Shown here: positions 1 through 7,100 of the stretch, in pieces | Position numbering within the stretch: position 1 is the stretch's first letter | How the letters are laid out: every line of letters starts with the position of its first letter | Source: an uncultured Lachnospiraceae bacterium | Lineage (GTDB): Bacteria > Bacillota > Clostridia > Lachnospirales > Lachnospiraceae | Length of the DNA: 15,521 bases | Assembly: GCA_945787485.1 (NCBI GenBank) | Contig: CALZHV010000034.1 | Coordinates: 1 to 15,521, forward strand | Direction: 5' to 3' | Position numbers and translations under genes: made by a program | The notes under the pieces: model-generated | Seen by the model: the letters and a program-made list of their open reading frames with translations, nothing else | Told to the model about the DNA's origin: nothing | Database searches by the model: none

Positions 1-14
1 AAAATAATTCAGTG

Positions 15-36
15 GGAGTCATTTAGGCGTCATTTA
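15..36 (+). repeat. Tandem 11-bp imperfect direct repeats, candidate arm-type integrase sites (left)
   Basis: Two adjacent 11-mers, GGAGTCATTTA and GGCGTCATTTA, differ at one position. A second tandem pair of the same period and orientation lies at 340-361 and shares the GTC(A/G)TTTA-like core. Paired 11-bp direct repeats 100-200 bp from a core site are the usual form of arm-type sites bound by the N-terminal domain of tyrosine integrases (Tn916 and lambda families). The repeats are seen directly; the binding function is inferred. Confidence 0.45.
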
Positions 37-152
37 CACAGTTTCAAGCGAAATTTTGTTGTAAATCTTAACAAAAGTATATTACAGATTATATACATTA
101 TATATGACCTACTGGGTGAAACAAGGATTGTACCAACGAAAACAGAGGAAAC

Positions 153-189
153 AAAAAAGTCCCGAAAACACAGTGTTTACGGGACTTTT
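153..189 (-). terminator. Intrinsic terminator of the tRNA fragment
   Basis: A hairpin pairs AAAGTCCCG (156-164) with CGGGACTTT (180-188). After one A-A mismatch it continues with AAACA (166-170) against TGTTT (174-178), closing a 3-nt loop. On the minus strand it is followed by a six-T run (complement of 153-158). It abuts the CCA end of the tRNA-Arg fragment, so it is probably the native tRNA terminator retained downstream of the att core. The four T residues at 186-189 could give weaker function in the plus direction, and it may also stop the minus-strand HD operon. Confidence 0.8.
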
Positions 190-233
190 GGCACGCTGCG
201 GGGGACTCGAACCCTCGACCTACTGGTTCGTAG
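189..233 (-). other. tRNA-Arg(ACG) 3' fragment, probable attachment-site core
   Basis: Read on the minus strand this is the 3' part of a tRNA from about base 32 to the CCA tail: anticodon loop CTACGAA (anticodon ACG, Arg), 3' anticodon stem CCAGT, variable loop AGGTC, T arm GAGGG-TTCGAGT-CCCCC (one A-C mismatch), acceptor strand GCAGCGT, discriminator G and CCA. The sequence beyond about 232 does not continue into a D arm or 5' acceptor strand, so no functional tRNA is encoded. Such duplicated tRNA 3' ends are left at one border when a tyrosine-integrase element inserts into a tRNA gene. The intact tRNA-Arg(ACG) is expected at the far border, outside the window. Confidence 0.7.
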
Positions 234-339
234 CCCTAATGATGAGTCTCAATTATATGGTTTTAAGCCGCTTTTAGCATTGTTTTGTCCATCTGGTACA
301 CACATATTTTCCATTGTTTCCATGTATTCTTGAAAATAT
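234..339. other. Gene-free spacer between att core and right-hand repeats
   Basis: About 100 bases with no gene I can support. Short open stretches exist on both strands, but none has a ribosome binding site or a recognisable family. The position between the att core and the 340-361 repeats suggests element-end DNA. Confidence 0.4.
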
Positions 340-361
340 GTGGTCGTTTAGTGGTCGTTAG
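340..361 (+). repeat. Tandem 11-bp imperfect direct repeats, candidate arm-type integrase sites (right)
   Basis: Two adjacent 11-mers, GTGGTCGTTTA and GTGGTCGTTAG, nearly identical and in the same orientation as the pair at 15-36. They lie about 110 bp from the tRNA fragment, just beyond the 3' end of the HD gene. Period, copy number and distance fit arm-type sites of a tyrosine integrase. With the left pair they flank the core on both sides, as in an attP-like or element-element junction. Confidence 0.5.
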
Positions 362-380
362 ATTATACTCAAAAGTTTTA

Positions 381-2453
381 TCAAAATGCGTTAATCTTGA
401 TAAGGGTTGATATTCCTGGTAAAAAGGTTTCAGCGTCATTTATTATATTTTGAATATTAGACAAATCTTTTTTTAAACATTTGATTTGTATATGATTCTC
501 AATAATTGCTATATCAAATTCATCTTCAAGATAATTGTTATATGGTAAATCGACTTTTGATAAATTTACTTTTTTTGGCCGTCCCCATTTTTGAATAGTA
601 TCACACAATGCACAAAAATAACTAAACGGATTGATATGAATGTTTTGTTCATAATCAACGCCATTATAAGGATCATATTTTTTACAATAAATATTGTGCA
701 ATAGAATTGAAAAAATTATATCACTATAAAAATCTAATTGTTGTTCTTTTTGAAATTCGTTTGACCATGATAATTTTAATGAATTATTTCCGTAAGAATC
801 TTTTATAGATTTACTAAAAGATAATAATTGGAATATTAATGATGCTGATGCAATTCCGTGATCATAGCTAGCATGTTTGGGGCGATAATTTATTAATTGA
901 TTGAAATCAATACTCATTTTTGTTGAGATTTCTATAATTTTATTTAGCAACATTTTCGAAAAATCATTAGAGTAACTTTTTTTAAATATCTCATTAAAAT
1001 CAAGTTCAATATCATATGATATATTGTTATCATTTTTGATGAGATTGATTTGATCTTTATAATATTGTGCAAAGTTATGTGTCGTTCCAAATCTTTCCTC
1101 ATAAAGTTTATCTGTTTGGCTGTTAATATCTTTTTTTATGTTTTTTAATTTTTTATTACTTGACATTAACTTGCATAATTTTTCAACTATGTCTTCCAAA
1201 AATTTATCATTATTTATATCTTCAGATTTAACTGTTGTGTCAATTTTTTCGTGGAAGTATTTTTTTATATATTCACCTTGGCAAAAATGATAGTTTTTAT
1301 CATATAACGCCTCTTCTTTTGTTTCATTTAATGGCAAGGATTCTAGTATCCAAGAGTATGTTTTGAAAATTATGGATTTAATATTAGAACTGTTAATTAA
1401 AGCATAACCATTCAATTTCTGAGGAAATTGTAAAGAAACTTCATTTATTGCAGGATAACTGTTGATAGCTGATTCCCAAAAAGAAAAATCATGAATATTT
1501 TTAACATAATATCTAAAAAAGAAATTTTTGTTGGTATGGTCTAATGTATTGTTAACAATAATTGAATTGATAAGAAAAGGTGTTTTGCTAAATATATTTA
1601 AAACCTTTCTTTGCTTTCTAATTACTAATGCAACAATATTCACATGCTCATCAAATATAATTGTTAAATATGGAGTATCTTTTAGTAATGGTAATAATTT
1701 AAAAATGTCTTCATCTTTTTGTATTCCATTAAAACAAGGAGCATCATAAAAAAAATTGATTTCGTTCTCAAAATCATTTCGTGTAATTATTTTTTTTGAA
1801 ATATCATACCAAGTTCCATCATCTTCATTAAATAGATTTTTGTTGAGTGGACAATTTGATAATTCCGCAAGAAATTTATATGCAAAAGTATTTGCAATAT
1901 TATTTATTATAAGATGATGCAATGTTTGATATTTTAAACTTTTATAAATTTCCAATTCTTTTTTTGATAAATCTTTATCTTCAAAAAAATATCCAATATC
2001 ATGATACAGTGAAAATATTTGCCATTTTAAAATAAATTCCTTTATTTGTGTATAGCAATTTTTATCACTATTAATATTTAATATTTTAGAATTTAACTCT
2101 TCAGAATTAAAAAACAGATAAACGCCTAAAATATAAAGATTAATGCAATGAATAATGTGATCTTGGGAAACATATCCGTCAGATTCGTTTTTATAATCTT
2201 TATATTGGTCATTCAGAACAGATAAAACGATTGATGAAGGCAAAGATAAATCATTTGAAAAAGTAAAATTGTTATATATTTCTTTTGAAAATTGAATTTT
2301 TAAGGAAATATCTGAAGAGTTTAAAAAATTTATGAAACTTTCTTCTGATGGCCAAATAATGTCATACATTAATAAGTAAAATTTACCATAATAATCCACT
2401 TTCTTACTTATAAACAAGTCTTGAAAAAAGTGTTCATCAATTGTTAAACTCAT
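381..2453 (-). CDS. Large protein with two HD-like motifs, putative defence effector
   Basis: A 690-aa protein that I cannot assign to a named family. Numbering below counts from a GTG three codons further upstream. The GTG (2460-2462) lies inside the Shine-Dalgarno AGGTGA, so I choose the ATG at 2451-2453, which sits 5 nt after it. The N-terminal third has a helical segment with H102 and H105, followed by an HD pair in YHDIGY (H154-D155) and H182-H183. The last fifth has H530, D534-H535, then LLHN (H589-N590) and LCDTIQKWGR (D621). This is the order of an HD phosphohydrolase site (H...HD...D), but with HN in place of HD. The middle (about 200-500) is unrecognised and has no transmembrane segment. 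HD proteins are metal-dependent nucleotide phosphohydrolases or nucleases. It is the second gene of a riboswitch-led operon, 34 bp after the zinc-finger-like gene. Its base composition is much more AT-rich than that of the plus-strand accessory block, suggesting recent acquisition. The HD assignment is fairly secure for the N-terminal site; the defence role is inferred from context. Confidence 0.75.
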   Translation of the reverse strand: MSLTIDEHFFQDLFISKKVDYYGKFYLLMYDIIWPSEESFINFLNSSDISLKIQFSKEIYNNFTFSNDLSLPSSIVLSVLNDQYKDYKNESDGYVSQDHIIHCINLYILGVYLFFNSEELNSKILNINSDKNCYTQIKEFILKWQIFSLYHDIGYFFEDKDLSKKELEIYKSLKYQTLHHLIINNIANTFAYKFLAELSNCPLNKNLFNEDDGTWYDISKKIITRNDFENEINFFYDAPCFNGIQKDEDIFKLLPLLKDTPYLTIIFDEHVNIVALVIRKQRKVLNIFSKTPFLINSIIVNNTLDHTNKNFFFRYYVKNIHDFSFWESAINSYPAINEVSLQFPQKLNGYALINSSNIKSIIFKTYSWILESLPLNETKEEALYDKNYHFCQGEYIKKYFHEKIDTTVKSEDINNDKFLEDIVEKLCKLMSSNKKLKNIKKDINSQTDKLYEERFGTTHNFAQYYKDQINLIKNDNNISYDIELDFNEIFKKSYSNDFSKMLLNKIIEISTKMSIDFNQLINYRPKHASYDHGIASASLIFQLLSFSKSIKDSYGNNSLKLSWSNEFQKEQQLDFYSDIIFSILLHNIYCKKYDPYNGVDYEQNIHINPFSYFCALCDTIQKWGRPKKVNLSKVDLPYNNYLEDEFDIAIIENHIQIKCLKKDLSNIQNIINDAETFLPGISTLIKINAF

Positions 2454-2487
2454 AATAATCACCTAAAATAAAAGTTATTGTAATTTG

Positions 2488-3201
2488 CTAAAATTTAAAT
2501 TTACTGCAAAATATTTCCGTAGCGGCTCTAATGTCAATTGATTTGTAATATACGGATTTTTCTTTGTTCATACGATATATATCATTAATTACATCATAAG
2601 AATATATTTCCTCTAAATTATCACAATATTTGTTATCTTTGATTTTTTTTATTGTTTTAGTGTCAACAGTTTTAGGTAATTCTTCAATCAACAAACTCGA
2701 AATATACGAAGCAAAAAATTTAGTTGCCTGACTAATTGCTTGATACTTTTGTAGAGCAATTTCCTTGGCTTTAGATTTTTCCTTTTTGTTAATAATATTC
2801 TGGACTTTTTTCATATATACTCTTGATGTATATATACAATCTTGTTTAGCATGTTGAACAGATTTTTTATTATCTCTTGATAAACAGCTTGGACAAGTTT
2901 TGTTTACAGAAGCTGCAATATGAACTTTTTCGTCATTATAATATTCCACGGTACACTTAATAAATGCAAAAATGTATTTATTATTGGTAGTATCATTATT
3001 TTCTATTATATTTAAACATTCTTTTGTAATTTTTATGGGTTTTAGTATTGTGGTTTGCATTCTTAAAGCGATACTATCTTTAAGAAACTCTCGAAACATA
3101 TCCATACTGTTAAATGTGTTTATTTTGTTTAATCTTGGATCGAGTTCGGGTCTAAAAAAATCCATCTTTCCACGAATAGGTTTTCCTGAACTATCAAGCA
3201 T
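2488..3201 (-). CDS. Unrecognised 237-aa protein with a CCHC zinc-finger-like motif
   Basis: First gene of the minus-strand operon. The ATG at 3199-3201 is preceded by GAAGGTG with 7-nt spacing. I do not recognise the family. It is soluble and Lys-rich, with no signal peptide or membrane helix. Residues 103-122 contain CPSC...H117...C122 (C-x2-C-x10-H-x4-C), which could bind one zinc ion. Residues about 130-175 are a charged helical stretch followed by an amphipathic helix, possibly a protein-interaction region. The gene ends 34 bp before the start of the HD-protein gene, shares its extreme AT bias, and lies directly behind the leader terminator, so the two are almost certainly co-expressed. 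A plausible role is a nucleic-acid-binding or regulatory partner of the HD protein; this is inference from adjacency and the zinc-like motif. Confidence 0.65.
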   Translation of the reverse strand: MLDSSGKPIRGKMDFFRPELDPRLNKINTFNSMDMFREFLKDSIALRMQTTILKPIKITKECLNIIENNDTTNNKYIFAFIKCTVEYYNDEKVHIAASVNKTCPSCLSRDNKKSVQHAKQDCIYTSRVYMKKVQNIINKKEKSKAKEIALQKYQAISQATKFFASYISSLLIEELPKTVDTKTIKKIKDNKYCDNLEEIYSYDVINDIYRMNKEKSVYYKSIDIRAATEIFCSKFKF

Positions 3202-3228
3202 TAATTAACACCTTCTTAAGTTGTATTC

Positions 3229-3275
3229 AAAAAAAAACAGACTTATACATAGTTCGATCTACTATATATAAGTCT
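3229..3275 (-). terminator. Leader terminator upstream of the HD operon
   Basis: On the minus strand a 15-bp stem with one mismatch (plus strand AGACTTATACATAGT at 3239-3253 against ACTATATATAAGTCT at 3261-3275) closes a 7-nt loop and is followed by G and nine T residues. It lies between the only good promoter and the first gene (start codon at 3199-3201), so transcription must pass it. Its 5' arm overlaps the 3' strand of the aptamer P1 stem (3266-3272), so the two helices cannot coexist. This is the expression platform of the candidate riboswitch. Confidence 0.8.
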
Positions 3276-3356
3276 CATTCTTTAAAACTAAACCAGTCAA
3301 ACGACCAAGTTGATTTAGTTACGCACCTACAATTGCGTGAACTACTCCCTTATATT
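3266..3356 (-). promoter_or_regulatory. Candidate riboswitch aptamer, yybP-ykoY (Mn2+)-like
   Basis: Read 5' to 3' on the minus strand, P1 pairs ATATAAG (3355-3349) with CTTATAT (3272-3266). Immediately inside P1 are GGAGTAG on the 5' side and ATGAGA on the 3' side, the hallmark junction sequences of yybP-ykoY RNAs (canonical AAAGG-GGAGUAG ... UGAGA-CCUUU). The P1 pairs differ from the canonical ones but remain complementary. Between them are two hairpins: GTT(C)ACGC/GCGTAAC, and TAAATCA/TGGTTTA enclosing a GGTCGTTTGAC segment. The known class senses Mn2+ and turns transcription on by stabilising P1 against a terminator, exactly the layout here. Known targets are metal transporters, so control of an HD-protein operon would be atypical. 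I am confident of a switching leader, less so of the class. Confidence 0.55.
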
Positions 3357-3360
3357 GGTG

Positions 3361-3389
3361 ATGATATCATTTTATTTCCAAAAAGTCAA
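3361..3389 (-). promoter_or_regulatory. Sigma-A promoter of the HD operon
   Basis: Minus strand -35 TTGACT (3389-3384), 17-nt spacer, -10 TATCAT (3366-3361). The predicted start falls around 3354, the first bases of the aptamer P1 stem, so the transcript would begin with the riboswitch-like fold. Confidence 0.7.
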
Positions 3390-3650
3390 TCAATAATAGT
3401 TTTTTTAGAATATGTATACAAGTTTATAAAATATATTATTCATTATCTGTTAATTATTTACAAAGCTGTATATTTTACTCAAAATTTTGGAAAGGAAAAT
3501 AAGAAAAAAGAATTAATCTGAACAGCGTCAATTCGATAGTAAGAAAATTTTTTGTTTATTGATATAAATAAATCAATCTATAGTGCTTTTTTTACATCAT
3601 CTGTTTACTAATATTGAAATGGTGTATTGGCGAAATAGCAAAGTTAATTA

Positions 3651-3670
3651 ATTTGTGAGTATTTGTGAGT
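3651..3670 (+). repeat. Perfect tandem duplication of a 10-mer
   Basis: ATTTGTGAGT occurs twice back to back and is followed by a further ATT, the start of a third copy. It lies in the gene-free spacer. Possible operator half-sites or simple slippage; function unknown. Confidence 0.6.
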
Positions 3671-3790
3671 ATTAAGGAAAAATAAGATCACGTCTGATTA
3701 TATTAGCGAGATCTGGTAAAAAACGAGACAAAGGATACGAAAATATATCCCTTATACCTTTAACAAATAAACTATATCGAATTAGTATTT

Positions 3791-3818
3791 TTGAAATATA
3801 TCTCTGAATATATTTCAA
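3791..3818. repeat. Perfect 11-bp inverted repeat with 6-nt loop
   Basis: TTGAAATATAT and its exact reverse complement ATATATTTCAA flank a short CTCTGA loop. No T run follows on either strand, so it is not a good intrinsic terminator. It could be a DNA-binding operator or a structured RNA element, about 330 bp upstream of the Mrr-like gene. Confidence 0.5.
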
Positions 3819-4094
3819 TATAATATGTGTAAAAAATGATTGTAGAGGTGTGTATTAGTACAAAATTTTTGAACCTTTACCTAATATGTTAAATGAAAAT
3901 TATCATTATTACAAAAAATAAATAAAACTTAATTGCTGAATACCAGAGAATTTATTTGATTGTATACTAAAAATTGCAAATTTAATGATAATAAACGGAA
4001 AACTTTTGTTTAAACTATGTTGTTTTGAAAATCATTTTATCAATTTTTTAGATTATTGTTTGATTTATGCATTAGTGCAAAATTTGTTATTATA

Positions 4095-4103
4095 TGGTAT
4101 AAT
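4095..4103 (+). promoter_or_regulatory. Extended -10 promoter of the Mrr-like gene
   Basis: TGGTATAAT contains a perfect TATAAT (4098-4103) with the TGn extension. No good -35 is seen at 17 nt, which extended -10 promoters tolerate. The start site would be near 4110, giving a roughly 34-nt leader before the ATG at 4144. Confidence 0.6.
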
Positions 4104-4143
4104 GATATATGTATAAATAACGATTATAATAGGAAGTGTAAAT

Positions 4144-7100
4144 ATGAATATTTTGTCTATTAAAGCAAGCGATATTGAAAATTGGACAAACATGAATCCT
4201 CGTAGGGCTCAGGAACTTTTGCCAAAGTTGTTATGGAAACTAATTTTGGCTTCTTCAAATAATATTGAAGATCACCATTTTCCGTTTGAGAATGCTGTAC
4301 AATATAACGGATATGATGGATATATAAAAACCACTGACAACAATCCTTTTTATCCAGATGGTATGTCTGTATGGGAGTGTGGTACTGATAAAAATATAAA
4401 AGAAAAGTTTAACGAAGACTATAACAAAAGATCCGAAAATCCTAATGGTGTAGATCCAAAGCAAACAACATTTTGTTTTGTAACAAGTAGGATATGGAAC
4501 CATAGAGAAGGTATTGCTGAATTCACTTTACAAAAACAAAAAGAAGGAATATGGAAAAATGTACGCATCATGGATGCAAATAATCTTGAAATGTGGTTGG
4601 ATCAATGCCCTTCTGTCTCCGTATGGTTTTCTAAAATTATAGGTAAAGATGTTTATGATTTGGTGGATTTGGGAACTTATTGGGATAGTATTGTTAGTAA
4701 AACAAAGCCACAGTTAACGGCTGAATTCTTTCGTAAGGGAAGAGAAAAACTTATAACAGAAGAAATAATTAATTTGATAGAGAAAAATGAAAAACTTATT
4801 ATTCTATCTACCGAGTCAAAAATAGAAGGAATACTTACTATTGCTGCAGAACTTTTAGAGAATCAAGATATAAAACACAAACAGCTTTTATCTAAAATAA
4901 TAGTCGCATTATCTTCTGAAGCTTTAAATAATGCCTGTCAGAATTTTAATGATTCTATAATTATTCCCGCTTTTAAAAATGAAAAAGATCAAATCAATAT
5001 TCAAGGAACAATAATAATTCCTACTGAAAAAAACGGACCTATTGATCTATTATATAAAAATTCTGCAAGATGCCACCTTTCAAGCAGAAGGCGTCGTGAT
5101 TTCAGTGCTAGTTTAGAAAGCATTGGATATAACGCTAATGAAGCTGATAAAATGACTTCTGATGTTAAATGCAGATTTTCTCCCCTTTTACAAAAACTAA
5201 CAAGTGATGTTAATTTAAAGATACCTTATTGGTTTCAGCAAAACGATGTTAAATTTTTAGTTCCGGCATTATTGGCTAATGCATGGGATAGTAACTATAA
5301 TGGCGATAAAGAAGCAATAGAATTATTATCCGGGAAGAGTTTTGATGAATATATTGAATCTATACAAAATTTTACTGTTGGAGATAATGCACCAATTTTC
5401 AATTTGGATAATTCATTTGCATGTATATCTGTAAATGAATTATGGGACATTTTATTGCAATTCATTACAGGTGATAATTTTAAAAGATATAAAGAGTGTA
5501 TAAAAATGGTTTTCTCGGCAAAAGATCCAGTATATGAATTACCCGAGGAAAAACAGCCCTTTGCTTCTTTATATGATAAGCGGCCAAGATTTTCAAGTCG
5601 TTTTAAAAAAGGCTTGATATTATCAATGACAAAAATTGTTGAATTCGGAGAAGATGATAAAACATCTGGATTTTGTTCAAACAGTGTTAACGAATGTAAT
5701 GCTTTAGTTACTGAAATTTTTGATAAACTCAACTCAAGACAAGATTGGTTTACAATTTGTGAGTACATACCTGATTTTGTTGAAGCAACACCTGATGTAA
5801 TAGCAAGTGTTATTGAAAAAAATATCAAAGATGAAGCAAATGCGTTTTGGTGTCTGTTTGAGAATTTAGACAGTTCTTTTTTTGGTAGAACCTATTACAC
5901 AAGTATTTTATGGGCATTAGAAAAACTCATGTGGCTTGAACAATACTGTGTAAGGTCTGTATATTCACTGGTAAGAATTGCAGAAAAAAAGTTTAATTAT
6001 AAAATGACAAATTCGCCAATAGAATCATTATATAAATTCTTTTGTTTATGGTATCCTCAAGGTGCTTTATCTTCAGAAAATAGGATTATATTATTAAGTA
6101 AGATAATCGAAGAATATTATTTTACAGGAAGGAACCTAATAAATACTTTATTTCCTTCAGGCTCAGGAATAGTAGGTAATCTTTCGGAGTTCCAATGGAG
6201 ATATATAGAAAAGAAAAAAATTGAGGTTACAACAAAAGACTACTATAATTCAATAGAAATAATAGCGGAACATTTTGTAAAAACACTTACTGCGTGTTAT
6301 GATGACTGGAAAATAATAATCAAATATTTTACGATATTTGACAAAGCATTTGAAACCTTGAAAGTTGATAAAAATGATTTGGTATTGAGTATTCCAGACA
6401 ATGACAAGCTGAAGCTTTGTGAAGATTTGATTTGCAAAATAAGTCGACACAAGAAATTTGCAAATGCAGATTGGAGTTTACCTGAAAAAACTTTAAATAA
6501 GCTGGAACAATTGTATAATTTGTTGCTTCCGAACTCTCCTTTGAAATATGTTGCCTTTTATTCACATGATTTTTATGGTTTGAATCCTTGTGTGTTTGAT
6601 AAAGGAAACTACGATTATGAAAAAGAGAAAAATGAATTGCAAAAAGAACGTGTTGAAGCTTTAGAAAAAACCCTTGATGAATTTGGATTTGGTTCATTAT
6701 ACCAGATTGTACCCCAGGTTTCAAATATTAGTCTGTTAGCAAACTCTTTAACAAGTTCAAAATATGTTGATAATATTACTATTGATTTCATTAAAACAGC
6801 ACATAATGAAATACCAAGATTTGTTGAAATGTTGGTCAATTCAATGTATTACATAAAGGGTGTAACGTTTTTTCATCCACTATTAGAAAATGGAAGTGAA
6901 GACGTACAATTTATAATTAACCAGCTTCCAATTAAACCTGATGTAATAGAATTGATAGATAAAATGTCCAAAGAACAGCAAATTGCTTACTGGGAGAATG
7001 TTGATGCGTGGATATTGCCTGAAGAAAAGGAATTCGCACAAGATTGTATGATAAAGCTTTTACAGGTTAATAGACCATATTCTGTTATGAGGCAATTGTA

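Larger units (their letters stand above)
3390..4090. other. AT-rich gene-free spacer between divergent units
   Basis: About 700 bases with no convincing gene on either strand; short open frames lack ribosome binding sites and family resemblance. It contains a perfect tandem duplication of ATTTGTGAGT (3651-3670) and a perfect 11-bp inverted repeat (3791-3818, below). It separates the minus-strand HD operon from the plus-strand Mrr-like gene, and I see no RNA gene or IS end in it. Confidence 0.5.

Noticed and set aside
1..336. Plus-strand frame open from base 1 to about 336
   Set aside because: It runs straight through the terminator hairpin and the tRNA fragment, has no ATG/GTG/TTG start with a ribosome binding site, and resembles no protein; openness is chance.
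238..375. Possible integrase C-terminal remnant on the minus strand
   Set aside because: Short open stretches exist in two frames next to the att core, but none shows the tyrosine-recombinase catalytic residues and one is interrupted by an in-frame stop; not supportable.
3333..3521. 62-aa plus-strand open frame
   Set aside because: It overlaps the promoter and aptamer of the minus-strand operon, starts at GTG without a ribosome binding site, and is an AT-rich chance frame.
3651..3670. CRISPR or iteron array
   Set aside because: Only two short copies without spacers; no array structure anywhere in the window.
5295..5828. 177-aa minus-strand open frame
   Set aside because: Antisense shadow of the 1253-aa protein, with no ribosome binding site and no family resemblance.
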